From the NCBI GenBank assembly GCA_045541305.1, contig JAZQIV010000062.1, positions 1 through 6,792 of the forward strand: a DNA stretch of 6,792 nucleotides. The letters are read 5' to 3'. Below, in pieces: positions 4,343-6,792 of the stretch. Within the stretch, counting starts at the first letter, position 1, and every line of letters starts with the position of its first letter. This DNA comes from RGIG3009 sp045541305. Its GTDB lineage: Bacteria; Bacillota; Clostridia; Oscillospirales; Acutalibacteraceae. The notes beneath the pieces were generated by a model. It saw only the letters and a program-made list of their open reading frames with translations, ran no database searches and was not told the DNA's origin. A program made the position numbers and the translations under genes.

Positions 4343-5983
4343 ATGAGAAGCAAATGGTTACAGCTGCTGGGGTTGACACTGGTCTTGTGCGTGCTGTTGT
4401 GCGGCTTTGCGGGTTGCAGTAAACCTGCCGACGGCGATGACGCCACGACCACCACAACCACGACAACGGCGGATCCGACGCAATACGGATTCTACGATGC
4501 GGACGGCAACTACTACCCCTATTTCGATGAAGACAGCGACTATGTCTGGGATGGCTTTAAGGATGCCGAGGGCAACGTCTTCTACTTCTTCGATGAAAAT
4601 GAGGACGGCACACCCGACGGTTACACCGATGCCGAAGGCAACCGCAGCTATTACGACGGTTCCGGCGACAGCGAGGCGGTAAAACCGGTGGTTCCGCAAA
4701 ACACGACCACCAAGCCGAGCTCCGGCAACGGCACGACCGCGGGAGGCAAAAACACCACGGTGACGACCGGCAAGAACACCACCACTACCGCCGGCAAACA
4801 GAACCTGTCCAGCAAAGAGCTGTACAAGGCTGTGCGCGGTACCACGGTGAAGGTCCAATACGCCGGCGAAGTCACCGCGATCGAAAAGAAAAAGATCAAA
4901 GCCTTTGAGCTGGGATACGGTTGCAAAGTCGAAACCAGCGTGATGGCGTGGAACGACTTCAAAAACCAGTTCCTCGCAATGGTGGCGGCGGGCACCGTGC
5001 CGGATACTGTGGGTATCCCGGACGAAACCTATCTGAAATGGGTCACCAAAGGCCTGCTGCAGCCCGTGGATGATTATGTGAACATCAGCGATCCGGTTTG
5101 GTCGAAAGAGATTTGGGATGCGTTCTCCTGGAAAGGCAAGCACTACGGTATCGGCGGCGGAAACGGCGTCACGCCCATGTTCTGCATTTACAACGCATCG
5201 CTCTTCAAAGCCAAGGGTGTCAAAACACCGATGGAATATTACAAAGAAGGCAACTGGAACTTCGATACCTTCAAAAAGACGGCGATCGCCATGACCTACG
5301 GCGACGTGGTCGGCGCATCGGTCAGTTGGCGTTACCTGTTGCACCTGTGCAACGGCAACACGGCGGTTAACGTGGATAACGCGAAAGGTGTTGTTACCAA
5401 TGCGTTGACCGAAAAATCCGCCATCACCGCCACCGAACTGCTGGTGGACCTCAAACGCGGCGGCTACGCTACGTTTGAAGCACCGTTTGATCTGTTCGGC
5501 AATGCGCAGTTAGCCATGGTGCTGGAACGCCCGTGGAACATCATCGGTCAGTTTGACCTGCGCAACACCACGCTGAAAAACGCCGAGATCGAAATCGCAC
5601 CGCTGCCGAAAGGTCCCGATGCGAAGAAGGAGTATTCGATCAACATCATGAACGCCAACGGCGTTCCCACCAAAGCGCAAAACCCGCTGGGTGCCTGTGC
5701 GTGGTACTATTTCGGTGTTGAGTATCAAAAGAGCCACGCCAACGATGCGGATATCGTTGCCAACCGCCGTTTGACCTACACGGATGAGCAGTACAAATTT
5801 ACGCAGGATTACGTGAAGAACCATCCGTCGATCAACACCTTCGTGTACGGTGTCGGCAACTGGTACTCCGATGACTGGGGCTACTGGGCCAGCATGATCC
5901 TGGACGGCTTGTCCGTGCAGGCGGCAAACGACAAGTTCAAGGGTGAGTTCCAAGCAATGATCAACACCCTGGGCAACGGTTGA
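4343..5983 (+). CDS. ABC transporter solute-binding lipoprotein (family 1, sugar type) with acidic repeat insert
   Basis: A 546-residue exported lipoprotein. The signal peptide ends FAGC (C25), with an atypical Phe at -3. A Thr-run (35-42) precedes an acidic/aromatic repeat module (~51-105), then a second Thr/Gly/Lys linker (~121-153). Residues ~165-546 resemble family 1 extracellular solute-binding proteins: VKVQYAGEV, FKNQFLAMVAAGTVPDTVGI (203-225, split as FKNQFLAMVAAG/TVPDTVGI), GLLQPVDDYV (237-246), MVLERPWNI (392-400) and many Trp/Tyr residues typical of sugar stacking. Its likely role is to capture an oligosaccharide and hand it to a permease, none of which is in this window. The ATG at 4343 follows AAGGAGG (4326-4332) by 10 bases. 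The 108-base gap after the esterase has no terminator and only a weak AT-rich -10 near 4238, so co-transcription is likely. The N-terminal extension of about 140 residues is unusual for the family. Confidence 0.87.
   Translation: MRSKWLQLLGLTLVLCVLLCGFAGCSKPADGDDATTTTTTTTADPTQYGFYDADGNYYPYFDEDSDYVWDGFKDAEGNVFYFFDENEDGTPDGYTDAEGNRSYYDGSGDSEAVKPVVPQNTTTKPSSGNGTTAGGKNTTVTTGKNTTTTAGKQNLSSKELYKAVRGTTVKVQYAGEVTAIEKKKIKAFELGYGCKVETSVMAWNDFKNQFLAMVAAGTVPDTVGIPDETYLKWVTKGLLQPVDDYVNISDPVWSKEIWDAFSWKGKHYGIGGGNGVTPMFCIYNASLFKAKGVKTPMEYYKEGNWNFDTFKKTAIAMTYGDVVGASVSWRYLLHLCNGNTAVNVDNAKGVVTNALTEKSAITATELLVDLKRGGYATFEAPFDLFGNAQLAMVLERPWNIIGQFDLRNTTLKNAEIEIAPLPKGPDAKKEYSINIMNANGVPTKAQNPLGACAWYYFGVEYQKSHANDADIVANRRLTYTDEQYKFTQDYVKNHPSINTFVYGVGNWYSDDWGYWASMILDGLSVQAANDKFKGEFQAMINTLGNG
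4493..4657 (+). repeat. 22-residue (66-bp) tandem repeat inside the solute-binding protein
   Basis: Residues 51-72, 73-94 and a partial third unit at 95-105 align without gaps. Each begins with D-A-(D/E)-G-N two residues in, and the first two continue with an aromatic pair, F-D-E at the middle and D-G-(F/Y) at the end. The units are DADGNYYPYFDED, DAEGNVFYFFDEN and DAEGNRSYYD. The spaced Asp/Asn/Glu pattern could bind calcium, and the Gly/Tyr/Phe pattern resembles cell-wall or glucan-binding repeats. DNA-level similarity is partial, so the copies are not fresh. Confidence 0.75.
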
Positions 5984-5990
5984 GTCACCA

Positions 5991-6006
5991 AACAGCGGAT
6001 GCTGTT
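5991..6006 (+). other. Short intercistronic hairpin
   Basis: AACAGC (5991-5996) and GCTGTT (6001-6006) form a 6-bp stem with loop GGAT, 7 bases after the binding-protein stop. It is followed by AAATAAATAAA, not a T-run, so it should not terminate rightward transcription. It could mark mRNA processing or 3'-end stabilisation of the upstream part, a common way to raise binding-protein expression. Confidence 0.35.
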
Positions 6007-6031
6007 AAATAAATAAATTGGAGGGTAAACC

Positions 6032-6792
6032 ATGAAAGCAAAGCGTTTATTGACACTTTCCTTGTCGCTGGTGCTTGTGCTGACACTCATGCTGCCGTGC
6101 TTCACGGGCATGATCGGTTCAGCAGCTTCGAACTTCCCGCACGGTACGGTTCTTGTGGATTTCGAAAACGACACAGCCAACATGGAAGGCGAAAGCAAAA
6201 CCTTCACCTTGTCCACCGATAACGCTTCGACCGGTTCCAAGAGTGTGCAGATCTCGGCAGATAGCGCACTTCAGTATTCCCGCGTGAAATTCACGCTCGG
6301 TACCGGCCTTGGCGCTGCGGGCTCCGCCGTACTCAATACGAAGTACGTCGGTTTCCACGTCAAAGCGCCCAAAGGCGGCACGGCCGGCGGCGAAAACACG
6401 GTTCTCATCCAGGATCTGGAGATCTCGGGTCAGAACTGGTGGCAGCACGTGAACAACGCGAAGTACTGGATGATGGCGGACGGCGCCAGCACCTGGACCG
6501 AAGGCACCATGCAGGGCTCCGGTGTGGTGGTTCCGGGCGAATTCAGCGGTTACGTGTTGTTTGACATCAACAACTTCAAACAAAACCGCACGACCGAGGG
6601 TACCCACGCCGATAAATTCTCGGCACAGTATCCGAACTTCCTGCAATTCTTTCTGAACCCCATCGGCGGCACGTACGGCTCTATGTATCTGGATTCCGTG
6701 TTCTACAGCACGGCAGATCTGATCGCACAGCCCAAACCGTTCCCGCTGGACGGCACGGTCCTCGTAGACTTCGAAGAAGATAACGCCAACGT
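6032..6792 (+). CDS. Secreted repeat-domain surface protein, probable glycan-binding modules (partial, runs off right edge)
   Basis: 253 complete codons are visible with no stop. Residues 1-33 form a signal peptide (MKAKRLL, a long Leu/Val core, then cleavage near IGSAAS); LMLPC is not a lipobox. Residues ~38-232 form one domain starting GTVLVDFEND, with TGSKSVQIS, GFHVKAPKGG, ISGQNWWQHV, SGYVLFDINNF and MYLDSVFYS, a pattern typical of beta-sandwich carbohydrate-binding modules. GTVLVDFEED recurs at residue 241, so a second copy begins with a period of 203 residues. The ATG at 6032 follows GGAGGG (6020-6025) by 6 bases. The gene lies 48 bases after the binding protein in the same direction, so it probably shares that transcript. 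The full product is likely large and multi-domain. Whether later parts hold a catalytic domain, S-layer anchor or sortase signal cannot be seen. The carbohydrate-binding role is inferred from fold-like pattern and neighbours. Confidence 0.75.
   Translation, partial: MKAKRLLTLSLSLVLVLTLMLPCFTGMIGSAASNFPHGTVLVDFENDTANMEGESKTFTLSTDNASTGSKSVQISADSALQYSRVKFTLGTGLGAAGSAVLNTKYVGFHVKAPKGGTAGGENTVLIQDLEISGQNWWQHVNNAKYWMMADGASTWTEGTMQGSGVVVPGEFSGYVLFDINNFKQNRTTEGTHADKFSAQYPNFLQFFLNPIGGTYGSMYLDSVFYSTADLIAQPKPFPLDGTVLVDFEEDNAN

Noticed and set aside
4300..4442. Possible small ORF starting ATGGCATTC between esterase and binding protein
   Set aside because: It overlaps the start of the binding-protein gene in another frame, and its only purine-rich upstream stretch (GGGAGGGG) is too far away to act as its ribosome site.
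4358..5344. 328-residue minus-strand open frame opposite the solute-binding protein
   Set aside because: It is long only because Asp/Thr/Asn-rich coding on the plus strand avoids stops on the complement. It has no ribosome site or domain, and the plus-strand product has clear signal, linker and domain structure.
5991..6017. Terminator after the solute-binding protein gene
   Set aside because: The hairpin is only 6 bp and is followed by A/T-mixed sequence without a T-run on the plus strand.
6080..6100. Lipobox in the repeat protein (LMLPC)
   Set aside because: Pro directly before the Cys does not fit a lipoprotein signal; the later GSAAS region suits ordinary signal peptidase cleavage.
6119..6646. 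175-residue minus-strand open frame opposite the repeat protein
   Set aside because: The plus frame has a ribosome site, a signal peptide and a repeated domain; the minus frame has none of these.

Overview
The window looks like chromosomal DNA from a spore-forming, anaerobic Bacillota, probably a Clostridia/Oscillospirales-type gut or rumen fermenter. The reasons are consistent AGGAGG-type ribosome binding sites, sigma-A promoters, a full-length spoVAD, lipoproteins with long threonine-rich linkers, and a GTAGGGG...CCCCTAC palindromic intergenic element of the kind I associate with such genomes. The taxon is inferred from style, not from a marker gene.

Layout. (1) Positions 1-862 form an accessory patch. 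The window opens on the last 14 codons of a membrane-protein gene. A bidirectional terminator follows, then an AT-rich unknown gene on the minus strand with its own promoter. Next comes a 47-codon open fragment whose C-terminal end is a diverged copy of the protein end at the left edge, so the unknown gene sits between two homologous 3' ends. A compound palindrome and a terminator close the patch. (2) Positions 863-2746 hold a divergent pair: a leaderless NodB-type polysaccharide deacetylase (minus) and spoVAD (plus, spore dipicolinic-acid uptake). They share a 118-bp gap that carries a sigma-A-like promoter leftward and a sigma-G-like promoter rightward. (3) Positions 2800-6792 hold a surface/glycan gene set on the plus strand. 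A strong sigma-A promoter and a structured ~140-nt leader precede a CE2-type acetyl esterase lipoprotein. Then come an ABC-type solute-binding lipoprotein with an unusual acidic-aromatic repeat, and a secreted protein built from ~203-residue repeats that runs off the window.

The last three genes share orientation and have no terminator between them, so I read them as one transcription unit. The esterase would strip acetyl groups from plant polysaccharide at the cell surface, the binding protein would capture a released oligosaccharide, and the repeat protein may bind glycan or form surface structure. No transporter permease is in view.

I found no RNA gene, CRISPR array, transposase or clearly new multi-gene system. 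The items best worth following up are the duplicated membrane-protein 3' ends around the AT-rich cassette, the orphan spoVAD promoter, the TTGATAA-bearing esterase leader, and the repeat module in the binding protein.
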